A DNA stretch of 64,000 bases from Maylandia zebra (GCF_041146795.1 NC_135178.1:4470844-4534843); one strand, 5' to 3'; positions 23,906 to 49,725 are shown, numbered from the stretch's first letter. The notes: generated by a model not told the origin, from the letters alone. A program made the numbers and translations.

Positions 23906-24708
23906 TTTTCATGCCTAAAAAAGTTGAACAGTGTTTGTTTTTGGTTTTTTTGTTTTTTGTTTGTTTTGTTTTTTTACATGAACAAGCCTGTATTTTTTTT
24001 GATGTTGAGACTGCTAGATGAGCTGTTAGTGATACTGGAAGTCATGAATATGCTTTGGTTAATTCTCTAGCATCCGGGTGTGTGTAGGCTGGTTTTTCCT
24101 TTGGTATCCTGTTCCTACTGGATGATGTTCCTCATCTGATGACTCCACTGAAACATCCTACCTGGTAGATGGTCGTTGCTGCAAGTGGATGCTTCTGCTT
24201 TCTGGATGCTGTTACTGGATACTACACTGTTCCAACAGGGTGGTAGGAACAAATTGGAGGGCCCCAACGTTGCACTTTACCTTTCCCTGAGCTCAGGTGT
24301 TTGTTTGTTTTTTGGCCAAAGGACCTTGATAATTTTTTTTGTTTTTTTTTGGGAACACTGAGTGGAAAGACAGTAAAAGAAAAGGGTTATTGTTTAAAAT
24401 TGTGTTTTAATAAATGTGTCTATGTTAAGTGAGTGTGGTGTTCGTTGTGTGCTGGAGGTCTTACTGTTCCTATGGTGGAGCAGCTACTACCAAACTCCTT
24501 TACAAAACTAGCCTCTGATGGGTTACAGAGTTTTGGGACACATTTCAATTCTTGTAACCTCTTTCTATAGAAACAGATTTTTTGGGGCCTAAAACATTGT
24601 GTTGTGGTGAAATTGATGATACAGACACTTAGTGAATTGCTCAAGGTCAATAGTCCTGATTTCCAAGCATTAAAGCTTTGGTGTAAGTACAGATTGCGTT
24701 ACACAAGG
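23906..24708 (+). repeat. Direct-repeat copy 2
   Basis: Second copy of the repeat at 16357-17145. It carries a short extra segment (near 24625-24650) missing from copy 1. The high identity suggests both copies are younger than the diverged gag-like sequence beside copy 1, or that they are homogenised. Confidence 0.8.
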
Positions 24709-24880
24709 ATTCTTTAGCCATAAATGACTCATAACAAAAGTCAAAACCACACAAAGTGCATGCTGCAATGACCTCAATGGGCAGTAACACTGCATATTAA
24801 TTTGGGTCTTAGCTGCTGTTCTTGAATTTACTTTAAGAATTTATTTTTAACAATTATTTTCATTCACTTTAAAACTTCAA

Positions 24881-25105
24881 CTAAAAGTTTGTTGGAGCAT
24901 CATCTGTTTTCATAAACTGAAAACAGTAATGTTTAAAGCGTTCATCAATGGCTACGAATGATGTGGTTTCCTGGAAGGGGATGAGCTTCTTATCCATCAC
25001 AAGGTAGTATATGTTAATGGCCTCCCTGCTGGTTCCAGATACAAGGAGGTACAGCTTGCAATGTCTTTCCTGGTGCTCCAGGTGTTCATCTAAGATGATC
25101 TGTGA
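24881..25105 (-). pseudogene. Orphan 3' terminal exon of a multicopy fish gene
   Basis: Minus-strand acceptor CTCACTTTAG is followed by 74 open codons, TAG at 24881-24883, and AATAAA at 24840-24845, about 40 bp later. The peptide contains HCKLYLLVSGTSREAINIYY and KKLIPFQETTSFVAIDERFK. It recalls, from memory, the C-terminal region of uncharacterised SAMD3-like proteins that are multicopy in teleosts. The inverted-repeat edge lies about 70 bp upstream and no earlier exon is visible, so it seems cut from its gene. Such preserved frame and signals suggest a young remnant, or a real last exon of an unseen gene. Confidence 0.4.
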
Positions 25106-25171
25106 CTAAAGTGAGAAACAAAAATAAAGCAATTGGAAACTCTTTTCTCTTCACTACATTCCCCACCAGAG

Positions 25172-27512
25172 TCATCTCCACCGTTTACCAAACAGAGGAC
25201 ACTGATGACGAACCGCTGGAGAGTAACAGACTACAGCGCAGACGGCAGAGTTCTCATGTCGGTTCTCTGCCGTTTTCTGAAGACGTCGGCAAAGGGTGCT
25301 AAGAGGAAGACAACAGCATCCAGAGCCCGACTCCACTGAGGAAGCGCTTCAGGATTTAATATAAAGTGAAGCATGTCGAACACCAGCAAGCCTGAACAAA
25401 GTGGTAAGTAGTAAATAGTGTTTAAGGTTGTTTCTAAAATTCTGTCCTAAAATATAGAAAATTGTCAAGGTTTTAACTTTTATTCTTTCTTTTCTGCCTC
25501 TTGTTTCTAAAAGTCAGGAAAAAGAGTCACGCTGAGAAGAAACTCCACACAGAAGATTCTCCCTCATTAAAATGGTAAATATATTCATCTTGTTATGACG
25601 TTTGCTCACAATAACCAGGAGTGTTCCTGTTGTTCTGAAGTGATTCACTCTCATTTGGTGTTATTTGTTCCAAAGACAACTGAGAGTGTTCAGAGCAGCG
25701 TGAACGGCAGTGACCTGAGAGCAAGAGAGTCCTCGTGCCTTTGTGGATCCCTTCAGGTACTCCAGCTTCTTCCCACAGTCCAGAGCGATGCAGTTAGGTT
25801 GAATGTGAGTGTGAATGGTTGTGTGTTTCTCTGTGTTAGACTGACCACCTGTCCAGGTTTTGCCCCTGCCTCTGACCCCATAACAGCTGGGATGGCTCCA
25901 ACCTTGAACCAGATAAGCAGAAGAGATGGATGGATGGATGCACTGAAGGCCCTCTCACCAGCTTTCATTTATTAAATTTGTCTTTACTAAACAATTTCTG
26001 GTGTGTATTTGCATTGTTACTCAGACAGCAGCTCACATGTCCTCTTTCTGTTTGTGGTGGAAGATTCAGGCAAAAACATATTACATATATAGATTATGAT
26101 ATGACTCAGTTTCACATTAATTGCTATATGATAGTAATGAGGTCCAATTTAATAGTATTGCTAGTATCTAATGAAATGAATTGAACACATGTGATTTTGG
26201 GGTCCAGCAAAGTGAATAGTTTTCACTGTGGATAAAATACATGGAAAGGTTTAATGAGTCATATTTCACTACAAAGATGACGAGATTAAAGGTTCTCATA
26301 GATGTCGGTCAGAAGTTTTGCTCCATGCTGGATGTTAAATGTTGATCAATGTTTACACATATCTGCACATTTCTAACAGTTCATTTCACAGGTCATCAGT
26401 CTCCTGACTGCATATGCAGAGTTTTGTCATCATCATGAATTCTTGCTTTAGTTCCATTCAGTCACTCAACATCAGGTGTCTGCTTGTCCTGAGCTGTGAG
26501 AACTACAGTGAGTTCCTTTTCTTCTTTAGCTTAGTATTATTAAACCAGCTCGTAGCTGGGCACCTGCATCCCTGTCTATGGGACAGATCATTTCTGACCA
26601 ATTGCATAACTGCCTGGTTTTACACAAAGAAATCACTTGTTGTCAGCAGTGATGAAAGTCCTACATGAACATAAGGTACAATTAAAATTAAAAAATTGGT
26701 TGAAATGAGTTTGGAAAATAATTGAGATTTTAAGTTGGAAAATATCTTTACTTCCTTTAGCATGCAGTTAGCAAAGGTGAAACTTTTCCACACGGGGATG
26801 GAGATTTTTTTTAAAGTTTGAAATAACTGGGATGCTGGCTGTCGTTTAATTTGTTTATTAAAAAAGTCAAGAATATTTTAGTGTTTAACGGTGAAAATAA
26901 TGGACTGTTATTCATGTGTTTGGAAAGGAGAAATGGAAAGACTGAAAGTGGGGCCTGGTGTTGACTTACACTTATTCAAAGTGATGAAGTACCAACAGAC
27001 ACTAAACGTTACAGGCTGAAACACATCAACTGCTTTATTATTTCTAGTTTTAAATAAAGTGTAAGAGCAGTGTGCAACAACAAAGTGCCATAAAAATAGA
27101 AATAAAATTTAAATCCCTTCAATTAAACAGTCCCTAGTTAATGTTTTAAGTTCTAACTACTAAATATAATAAAAAATATATCAGAGAAATACTTCAGTAT
27201 TGTAAATTCATAGACGTAGGTGAAACAAGGGAACAAGATGTATAAATTTGTTCTGAAAACTATGTAAACATGTCTAAACACTTTGGTAAAAATAAGAAGA
27301 ACTACATTTGAAAATGAATGATTGGAATCCAGACTTTTGACTTTTTTGGTTTTCCTCAACACTCCGTCCTCTTAGCATTTTTGTTTTCAAGCTTTTCTAG
27401 AAGGAAAATCATTACATCACTGCAAGAAATCTGATGGCCAACTTTATTGTTAATACTAATTACTGCCAGTCCGCTCAGTCTTTCTTGTGCCGTGGAAGGT
27501 CTGTGGTAGTTT
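25172..27512. repeat. Right arm of the large inverted repeat
   Basis: Reverse-complement counterpart of the blocks listed for the left arm. It keeps an uninterrupted version of sequence that carries an LTR and a hAT element on the left. About 1.1 kb (26.1-27.24 kb) has no visible partner. The tail GATGGATGGATGG near 25930 and the adjoining CCAGCTGTTATGG-type text is a dispersed fish repeat also seen at 14690, 21150 and 61640. Confidence 0.75.
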
Positions 27513-28168
27513 TTCTTATTGATCTTTTTTTGGAAAAGCTCAAAGTGCAGTGCACCTGTGTTGACCGGGACCTCCGGGTCAACATAGATGAACCAAAGAT
27601 CAAAAAACAAACATCAAGAACAAAAGCTGCCATATCTGATGTCATATTATACTTAAACATTATGAAAACCCTTCAGTTTTTTTTGCGGTTTATTGTACGG
27701 AAAAGAAGTCTGCCAGTGGAACAATTGAGAATTACTTGAGAATTTTTTTTAATTATCTCTGCCGCCCCAGGCATAAGCCCCCCAAAGCAATTAATTCTTT
27801 TTTTTAAAGTTCGTTTATTATTTTTTATTATTAATTGTTTATTGCACTGTGAAATATAAAATATATATTTCACATAAAAAAAAACTATTTAAAAAAATTC
27901 TCCCCCCAAATCTCACAAACCTATTTTCAGTCTTTTAGTACGTTCTTTTAAATTAAATAATCAATTTTAAATAAGGCAATAAAGCAATGTAATACCTAAA
28001 GACGATATTTTTTTAATGTGTTTTGCAATGCATTATAGTAAGTTTAAGTCGGAGAGGGGGAGGGGGTCCACTGCCAGGCTCCACTAAGAAAACAGCTGAC
28101 AGGAAACACGACCACTTTCACCGGAAAGAAGGAGGAACTGCTTTTATTATCGCCTGAGAGCTGCTGTA
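27513..28168. other. AT-rich intergenic DNA and tnks 5' flank
   Basis: 27513-28000 is AT-rich with T and A runs and no recognised element. From about 28040 it becomes GC-rich (GGAGAGGGGGAGGGGGTCC), as expected for a TATA-less housekeeping promoter/5' UTR ahead of the tnks ATG. The start site cannot be placed. Confidence 0.45.
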
Positions 28169-41289
<13,121 letters not shown>

Positions 41290-42362
41290 TTACTTCATGT
41301 TACACAAACTCACACAAAGACTCGATGCTTGCTTCTTTTTTCCCCCATTTGTATTGCAAATGCCTAAACACCGTTTTTATTTACCAAACACATTTCCAGT
41401 TTTCTGTCCAGTAGAGCCCATGGTGACCAGTGCTTCATGAGCAGATATGCTGTAATACTCCTCATGGTGATTTTCTTTTAGTTTTTTTCCTTTTTTCTGT
41501 TTTGGACTCGGCTGCATGATTTTACAGAAGCATGTAAAGCCCAATAGCGTGTGTGGGTTAGTTTTTTGTTTTCAATATGTCTCCCCTCCTCACCAGTGAG
41601 AAGGATGCCTGTAGAGACTTTGAAGTTTCAGCATTAACAGTTTGCCACTCTCTGTCGCCTCATACCTTGTGACTGTGGAGAATCAGCAGCAGCCGCCTTC
41701 GCCTCACCTCTACTCACACTTGCTGTCGAAACCTGAAACCTGTGGACTACTACAACCCTGTCGTGTTTGGGGTTCAAGACTGTATAGAATGGTCTGTGGT
41801 TAACTGTGACTTTAATGCTAACCTATAACACTACCATACATGTAACAGGTTGTCATTGCTATACTGTAATGCTGACGTTCCAAACTTTGAACCCGAGAAC
41901 ACTACAAAGACTGAACTGCAATGTTTAACGGTGGCTTTATTTAGGGTTGGGCACGATTGGTTGAGAAAGGGCGTCACAGAGTTTGGGACTGTTTGGGATA
42001 TTACAGTACTGATTTGCTGGTCAGTGCAAGGCATCATAACTACGCAGCTAAATGTGTTTGTGTTGCCTTACAAGTGGACATCCTACAGCCAGTGAGCTCA
42101 AAGCACCCTTTCTGTCGCCATGGTTTTACTCACAGACATCACATCCATATGGATTTGCACTTTTACGTAGAAAACTATTTAAGTTATTTTGAAATTTAAC
42201 TTGCAAGTTTGCGGAGGAAAAATATTTGTACAGGTTGTGTAAATGTTTGTGTATAACTGTTGCTGTTTAACAATTTTTTTTGAGTTAAACTGTAAATGAC
42301 ATCTGTATTTTTCCTTTAATGCCTTCTGATTCTCCTATACCTTTTTTGTTTTTTGTTTTTTT

Positions 42363-42368
42363 AATAAA
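42363..42368 (+). terminator. tnks: tnks poly(A) signal
   Basis: AATAAA about 1.07 kb after the tnks stop and 500 bp before the idua ATG. The long 3' UTR contains no competing AATAAA that I saw. Confidence 0.7.
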
Positions 42369-42870
42369 TGTCCCATTAACAGCTCCTTGTGTTTTGAGCG
42401 TCTGATTTATTATCCATTTCTTTTATGATATGTAAAGTCGAAGGTTAGGGATTTAATGTAGCTTGATGCGCAACTAAACCAGTATGATTGAAATTGCAGT
42501 CAAATAACTGGCATCTAATCGATAATATAATAAGAAGCTACATCATTGATACTCTGCAGAATGTTGTGTTTAATTGAATGTGCAGTGGTTTTGTGTCCAT
42601 GCAACTGATGCACCGCTCACTTCCCTAAAAGACTACAACACTGTCGCATGTAATCTACGTTGTTGTGTTCACATGACTGCAGTCGCACTTTGCTAGTTTG
42701 TTAGAAACACTTGTTGGTGTCTTAAGTGTGTCTAGTTGAGCTATGGCAGAGCTTTTTCTCCTATTTACTCACAGACGACGTTTAAGTCACACTTCCCCAC
42801 TCTCTTTATAACACACCGTGTTTGTTTTTTGTTTTTTTATTGTAGCCGTTTAAGCTAGCGGGTCGCAAAT
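42369..42870 (+). promoter_or_regulatory. idua: tnks-idua spacer with the idua promoter
   Basis: About 500 bp must hold the idua promoter. I see no TATA box in an obvious position; CTCTTTATAACAC near 42802 is the nearest AT-rich core. A T-rich stretch lies just before the ATG. No other gene fits here. Confidence 0.35.
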
Positions 42871-45800
42871 ATGATGGTGTGGAAAACGTTTACATTTCTA
42901 GCTTTGCTCCTTTGCATTTCCGAAACTTCAAGCGCTTCCTATGTTATCACAGCTGACGTGCAAAGGCCGACAGGAGATCTTAAACACTTCTGGAGAAGCA
43001 CTGGTTTCTGGTAGGTCCAGTTTTAACTTTTCCCGTGTGAGCGCCGAGCAGTAAGTGTCTGCCAGAAAGCAGAGATTCACTGAAACGGGACACTGTGGAA
43101 TTATTTTTATATTCACTGTAGCAGAATACTTCAGAGGAAGTATTTAAAAAACGATGCACTTACTAGGAACACGTAGGACTTTCTCTGAGCGTAAAGGGAG
43201 AAAGGTAGACTATGGAGTAACTCACTGCCAAGGTATGCAGAAGAGCATCTCTGAGCACACAAGACATCAAACCCGGAAGTGGATGGGCTACAGCAGCAGA
43301 CCAAATTTCTGACAACTAAGAACACATTAATGATGCATGCTCTGATGAGTGTCAGTATCTGCCACTCATTCAGGGTTGGCATGAACAACATGAGGGCCCT
43401 GCCTGCTGCTGGTGGTGCCATGGTGTGGGAGATATTTTCTTGGCATGCTTTGGGTCCCTTACTAAACGTTAAGAATCATTTGAACGACACAGCCTACCTG
43501 AGTATTGTTGCTGGCGATGTTCATCCTTTTTTGATCACATCTGTCAGCACCAGCATCACACACAGTGCCACAAAGCTCAAATCATCCCAAACTGGTGTCT
43601 TGAAAATTCACTGTACTCAAATAGCCTCCATATTCACCAGCCCACTGACAAATCTGCAGCAGCTATGTTATGCCAGTCATGTCACTACAGACCAAAGTCT
43701 CTGAAGATGGTTTCCAGTACATTGTTGAATCTGTGTCATGAAGAACTAAGTGAGTTCAGGGAAAAAGGGGGTCCAATCTGGTGTACCTAATAAAATGCCC
43801 AGTGAGTGTGTGTAGATATAGCACAAAGCTAAATGTTTGTCTGTGTTTTGTATCCAGCCCCCCACTCCCTCACACGCAGGCCCACGAGTATGACCTGAGC
43901 ATTGACCAGCAGCTGAATTTGGCCTATGTGGGCTCTGTTCCTCATGGAGGGATCCAGCAGGTCAGGATACACTGGATGCTGGAGCTGGTGACTGCACAGT
44001 AAGTGAAGTAAATGAACAAGCAAGTAGGTAGCAAGTAGCATGACATGTGGTGGGTCATGTTTGCTCGCGATCGAAGACAAGCTTTTTGAATGTTGTTTTT
44101 GTAGGTTATAACTTACGGTAGTACTAAGAGTGGTCTCATCTAACTTTTTTTAAATTTTAGAGATATTGGAGGAAAACCTCAATATAACTTCACTAGACTG
44201 GACCGGCTGATAGAGCTATTATGGATGAATGGCCTTCAACCAGGTACTGTACTACAGTCCTGTTATATTTATTCCTGATGTACATTTGTCATCTGTTTTC
44301 ATACCTTTTTATTGTTCGTTATGAGGTCATGGAAGAGTAAAACATAATTTCTGTGGTCACGACTACCACAAAAGTTGACCCTGCGCGGGCGACCGTGGTT
44401 CAGGGGGTTGGGAAGCTCATCTTGTAACCAGAAGGTTGCCGGTTCGATCCCCAGCTCTGTCTGTCTTGGTCGTTGTGTCCTTGGGCAAGACACTTCACCT
44501 ACCACCTACTGGTGATGGCCAGATGGTGCAATATGACTCTCTTCTGTCAGTCTGCCCCAGGGCAGCTGTGGCTACAACTGTAGCTGCCTCCACCAGTGTG
44601 TGAATGTGAGAGTGAATGAATAGTGTAAAGCGCTTTGAGGATCTCGAAAAGCGCTGTATGCAGTCCATTATTATTATTACTCGAGTAATACCTCAGCCAA
44701 TTTTGAAGTAGGTCAGATGACAGAAAAACATTCTCTTGCAACAAAATCTAAAGCCTTGCCTAGCCTAGCCTGCTTGGGGTGGCTGTAGCGCAGGAGATAG
44801 AGCAGGTCATCTACTGATTGGAAGGTTAGTGGTTTGATCCCTGGCTGCCCTTGTCTGCAGGCTAAATATCCTTGGGCAAGATACTAACCCCAAGGTGCTC
44901 TCCGATGCATTCATTGGAGTATGAATTTATGTGAATGTTAGCTTAACCTCCTAAGACCCAAACATGCATTTTTAACTTCTGTTTGCTATTTGGGCTGATT
45001 GGGACCTGATTAATGTAAAAACAAAGAATTACCTGATGATTTTTTTTAACTGATTTTTGTTTCTGAGAAAAATTAGATCCACATATGAGGACATTTGTTT
45101 TAAATTTTGATAGAAGAGTGGCAGTATGGTGTCCTCGTACGTGGTTATCAGTTCCTTGTATTGCAAAGTTGTGTATTTTGGTCTAGACAACCCAAAATGT
45201 GATGTCCACATATGTGGACGCCAGGTTCTAGGAGGTTAGGAAGCACCGAAGAAAGTGCTTGTATGAATGGGTGAATGTGGCATGTTGTATAAAGTGCTTT
45301 AGGTGCTCCAGGAGGGTAGAAAAGTGCTATGTACGTCCATTTACCATTTAGTTAATTTGTTAGCTAAACATCAGAAATTTGTATATCAGAAAACGTAATT
45401 GGATTTTCCTGTTCTCTGTTGCAGGATTTGAACTGATGGGAAGTGTCTCTAATTACTTCACTGATTTTGAGGATAAATCACAAGTGGTCGAGTGGAGAAA
45501 TCTGGTTTATCTCATAGCCAAGAGGTACATTGGTGAGTGAGTTGAAGCAGACATCGTTAGTTTAGTTTTTTGTTTCGTACTTTTTTTGCATAATCAATAA
45601 GAATATTAAAAAGGACGACAGTGAAGAACAGTGAAGTCCAATAGGAGAGCCATAACAAATTACTATGCATTAAAATAATGAATAACAGTCATTTTTTTGA
45701 CTAAAATGGTCCCAATTGAAGTATTCAGAAATCAGTCAGAAAATGTACTGTGGCGGGCATGTAAACATGTGATTTAGCTGAAACTAAATGGCTTAATCTG

Positions 45801-45976
45801 CACTGTGTCACCCTGCTCATGTGTTTTGTGATGACTGTCGTTGCTTGTTGTAAATTTCAGACAAATATGGCCTGGGAAGTGTTTCTCGATGGAACTTTGA
45901 AACATGGAATGAGCCCAACAACCATGACTTTGATAATGTTACTGTCTCAATTCAAGGTAAACCTGTGAGACATGGC

Positions 45977-46035
<59 letters not shown>

Positions 46036-49000
46036 TGTTTGTAAACTGTTACCATTGATGAAAGGTAAGTCTGGGGTCCCCCCCTACTTATTTTCTCTTG
46101 TGTTTATAATAGTGTTATTTAATGTGAATGTAAACGGGCACACACATTATATGAAGTTATGCAGTTATGTTCCAAGAGCTGCTTTTGCCTAAAAGCACTA
46201 AACCAATTCTTCTGGAGCTTCTTTTATAAATTTGTGGAAATTCAAATGTTCTCGCCAGACAGTATGACAGTGCTGTGCTGTGGATTATCATTTTTTTCTC
46301 AAGGGTTTCTAAACTACTATGACGCCTGTTCTGAGGGTCTGCGTGCTGCCAGTACACTCCTGAGGTTTGGAGGTCCAGGAGACTCTTGTCACCCCCATCC
46401 ACACTCCCCGTACTGCTGGGCCATGCTGCAGCACTGCTACAACGGCACCAACTACTTCACTGGAGAGACTGGGGTCAGACTGGACTATATAGCCCTGCAC
46501 AAAAAGGTGTTTTCTTTTCTTAGCAAATAGAAAATGAAAGCAGCCTTGATTATGCTCTAGATTTGTGCTTATAGTTGCCAGAGAAATATAATTATCATTA
46601 TGTTCATAGACTCAGCTGTTTTAGGAAAAACTATAGCTATTACTACACAAACTTGCTTAATTCCAGGCTGACTTCCTGTTTTCGATCTTACAGGGAGGAG
46701 GCTACTCCTTCCCCATCCTCCAGCAGGAGATCAAGACTGTAGGAGAGATCCAAGAGCGTTTCCCTAAGTTTCGCAGCCTGCCTGTTTACAATGACGAGGC
46801 TGATCCTCTGGTAGGGTGGTCCAGGCCTCAGGAGTGGAGGGCTGATGTGACCTATGCTGCAATGGTGGTAAAGGTGAGGCGAAGACATTTAAACGAACAG
46901 CATGGGTGGAAAAAAATATTTCACGTGGGAATTTATGTTTGTTAGAAGTGTCCAGTCTAGAACAATATCTTTCATTTAAACCTGAAAAGGACCGTACCAA
47001 ATAGCTGATGTGAGCACGGCAGCTCTAAATTGCCGGACATCAAACTTTAATCGGTAATGGAGAGATTAGCAAATGCCCCCATATTTTGTGTATGATCTTC
47101 TTCCCATAGAAATGACCCCGACAACTTCATAAAATGTATTCATCAGACCAGTCTAAATGTGGGTATGGGATAAAAGAACTAATTTGTTGTCGGTGTGTTA
47201 CGAGGAGCTTCTCTCTGCCAGTTAAATCACCCTGATCAAATCCTCTGCTGTCCACCTTCAAAAGATTATAAACCAGCACCAGGATATGTTGATGGCAAAC
47301 CCAAACAGCACCATCAACTACACCCTGCTGAGCAACGACAATGCCTTCCTCAGCTACCACCCACACCCCTTCACCCAGCGCACATTGACCGCCCGCTTCC
47401 AGGTCAACAACACTCAGCCGCCTCATGTTCAACTCATCAGGAAGCCCGTCCTCACAGTCATGGCCCTGCTGGCTTTGCTAGGTGACATCTTTACCCTAGA
47501 ACACATGTTCCCTCGGGGGGGAAAGGGGATGAATCGTTTAAACATGATTTAATTCGTATGTGTCCCTGTGATTCAAATTTTAGGAGAGACCCAGCTTCTG
47601 GCTCAGGTTGTGAACTCATCAGGAGGCCACAACGGCACACTGGGAGTTCTCGCCAGTAGCCACAAACCCGTAATGCCCGGTGGCTCAGACAGCTGGCAGG
47701 CAGCAGTGTTGGTGTACAACAGTGAGGACAACAGCACCTCTACCATCACCGACGATGTCACTGTCTCACTGAAAGGACTGCCTGCACAAAACGGTAACAC
47801 TGTCAAGGGATTTGGAGTGTTTCTGTTTATCTGTGATGATTTCTGTAAGTCTGTTTGGTTAATTTTACTCCTCTTTGCTATCTGTTTGTTATCCAGGTCT
47901 AATGTATGTCACATATTACTTGGACAATAATGTAACCAACCCTTACGAGCTGTGGCAGAACACGGGGAGCCCTGACTACCCCACAGCAGAGCAGCTCAGA
48001 CGCCTCAGGAGTGTGGAGGTAAACAGGACAGCTGGACAGTATATATTCTAGTTTTCTGCAATTATAATTGTATGTTTTTCAGTGTACAGCAAAACACGAA
48101 AGCTAAAAGTTATCTATCCTGTTTGATACACTACTCAGAGAAAATTAGGGGAAGACTTGATCATCACCACATGTCAGTTAAAAAAATTACCTTGAGCGAG
48201 TTGTTAATGTCCATTTCTGAGCATACTGCCAAAATCGGACTTCATCAGGATTGCATGTGGTCCTGATATTCTTTAGCGGCATCTATGGTCACAGCCCAGC
48301 ACCGTGCGGCTTGATTGGCGTTCCCGAGAGATCAGCAGAACAGCTACTGGTGCCTTTTTCTCTTTACAGAAGAGAGCAGGTTGTCAGTGAGCACACGTGA
48401 CAGGCATGAAAGAGCCTCGAAGGCTGTGGCACACTTTACGCCGTGCAATGATTCCCTCATTCCACCGAGTTAAACAGGCTTCTCTGCCTTTATTTTTTTT
48501 TATTTTTGATGAAGTTTTCTGCACACCACACTGTGAAAGCATGGATTTCCTCCCAGTATGAACTCTCATCATTTTTTGTTATCTAGTTGATGCCTGTGAG
48601 ATTATTTTTATGTGAGTCTTTAAGACTTGAACTGATTTGACAGATCACTTTGACCTTTTCCTGCTCTCTCAAGTGCACTGAGACACGCTTTGACCTGATG
48701 TGTCATTGTCTCAGGGCCCCCACACTGACGGACCCTTGGACGTTCCTGCAGGAGACAGTCTGATTTTGAAAGCCAAATTGCCGGTGCCCTCCGTCCTCCT
48801 CATCCACGTCTGTGCCCGGCCGAAAGCTGTGCCAGACCAGGTTAGTACCAACACAACACAATGTTGTATAGATAAAATATCTCATATTACACTCGTGTCA
48901 TAAATGAGTCTGAAAGACAATATTAGAAAATAGTAAGAAGGCTGAAGCTGCTTTAAAATATTTTAATTGATTATATTTTTAATTTTAAGCTAGAAAGACG

Positions 49001-49639
49001 TCTGTAGAGCCAAGGCGAGTTTTTATGAGTAGGTCTATTTGCTAAATTTGTAATAAATGTATGTTTTTAAATGCTCTGTTGTCTATAAAATTAATCACAG
49101 ATTTATATTTTTACACTGCGTTATATTTGACCTTCTTCAGGTCAACGGGTTACGCTTCATTAGGATCACTAAAGGTCAAGTCCTTATTATCTGGTCTGAC
49201 CACTGTGTCAATTCAAAGTAGGTGTTTCTCATCCAAAACATTTCATTTCACTCTGCTTTAAAATGTATTATATGCATCTTTATCCTTTAAAGGTTGGACA
49301 ACGTTAGTAAGGCTAACACCACTTTTATTATGTTATGCTTCGCAGATGCATCAAAACATATGAAGTGGAATTATCCACAGGCGGCAAGGCATTCGGCAAA
49401 ATCAGCACCCAGAACACTATTTTTACTTCTTATGTTTATTCACCAGGTAAGAATTCACACTAAATTCTTCTAAATCTGAGACCTTTAGAGTCTGACTGTA
49501 CAGAGAAATAATATCATGCTCTCTGTTGTGTTCTGTAGTGGACCAGGAGGTTAGTGGTCTGTACAGAGCTCGAGCTGTGGACTACTGGGGAAGGCCCGGC
49601 GAGTACTCGCTGCCAGAGAGATATTCAGAGGAGCATTAG
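42871..49639 (+). CDS. idua: idua: alpha-L-iduronidase, complete
   Basis: Lysosomal glycoside hydrolase family 39 enzyme removing terminal L-iduronate from dermatan and heparan sulfate. Exons: 42871-43010, 43858-43998, 44161-44243, 45425-45532, 45861-45956, 46304-46506, 46694-46873, 47265-47481, 47584-47793, 47897-48018, 48715-48840, 49141-49217, 49346-49446, 49539-49639; in-phase total 634 aa (human 653). Residues 1-23 form a hydrophobic signal peptide. WNFETWNEP carries the acid/base E175 and YNDEADP the nucleophile E292, with the same spacing as human E182/E299. Several N-glycosylation sequons (NFT, NGT, NNT) fit lysosomal targeting. Two adjacent ATGs begin the frame; the first was chosen. 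Intron 1 holds a Tc1 fragment and intron 3 two SINEs. Confidence 0.97.
43190..43812 (+). mobile_element. Tc1/mariner-like 3' fragment in idua intron 1
   Basis: Contains the family phrase GTATGCAGAAGAGCATCTCTGA near 43232 and ends GTGTACCTAATAAAATGCCC-AGTGAGTG, the right terminal repeat of the same Tc1 family as 3008-3790. The left half is missing. A 141-codon open frame through it matches parts of a transposase with internal deletions, so it is inactive. Confidence 0.85.
44386..44690 (+). mobile_element. tRNA-derived SINE, AFC-like (idua intron 3)
   Basis: Same modules as the copy at 8241: tRNA-like head GCGACCGTGGTTCAGGGGGT with B box GGTTCGATCCCC, core CCCCAGGGCAGCTGTGGCTACA, tail GTGTAAAGCGCTTTGAGG, then ATTATTATT. 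The tail differs from copy 1, so it is a different subfamily. Confidence 0.85.
44775..45352 (+). mobile_element. Second tRNA-SINE, split by a MITE
   Basis: A different tRNA-like head (GGCTGTAGCGCAGGAGATAGA, B box GGTTTGATCCC) runs to about 44943. It resumes at 45237 with TGCTTGTATGAATGGGTGAA and ends TATAAAGTGCTTTAGG...AAGTGCTATGTACGTCCATTTACCATT. The GTGCTTT-type tail is shared by many fish SINEs. A 291-bp element sits in the middle. Confidence 0.8.
44946..45236. mobile_element. TA-flanked MITE inside a SINE
   Basis: Inverted ends ACCTCCTAAGACCC / CAGGTTCTAGGAGGT, with TA on both outer sides (44944-44945, 45237-45238). That fits a Tc1/mariner-type target. It is internally non-coding and contains CACATATGWGGAC twice. 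Confidence 0.7.
45978..46032. repeat. (GT)n microsatellite in idua intron 5
   Basis: About 27 GT units starting some 20 bp after the exon 5 donor. Length variation so near the splice site could affect splicing, but this is only inferred. Confidence 0.95.
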
Positions 49640-49725
49640 TCCGAGATCTGGTCTGCTGGCTGTTATGTTATGTTTTGTTATTGTTTTGTATAATGTAAAT
49701 TTTTGGATTGGTGGATTTTGTATTT

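Noticed and set aside
27560-27583. Imperfect palindrome GTTGACC...GGTCAAC
   Set aside because: Short 7-8 bp arms and no context for an operator or element end; chance is likely.
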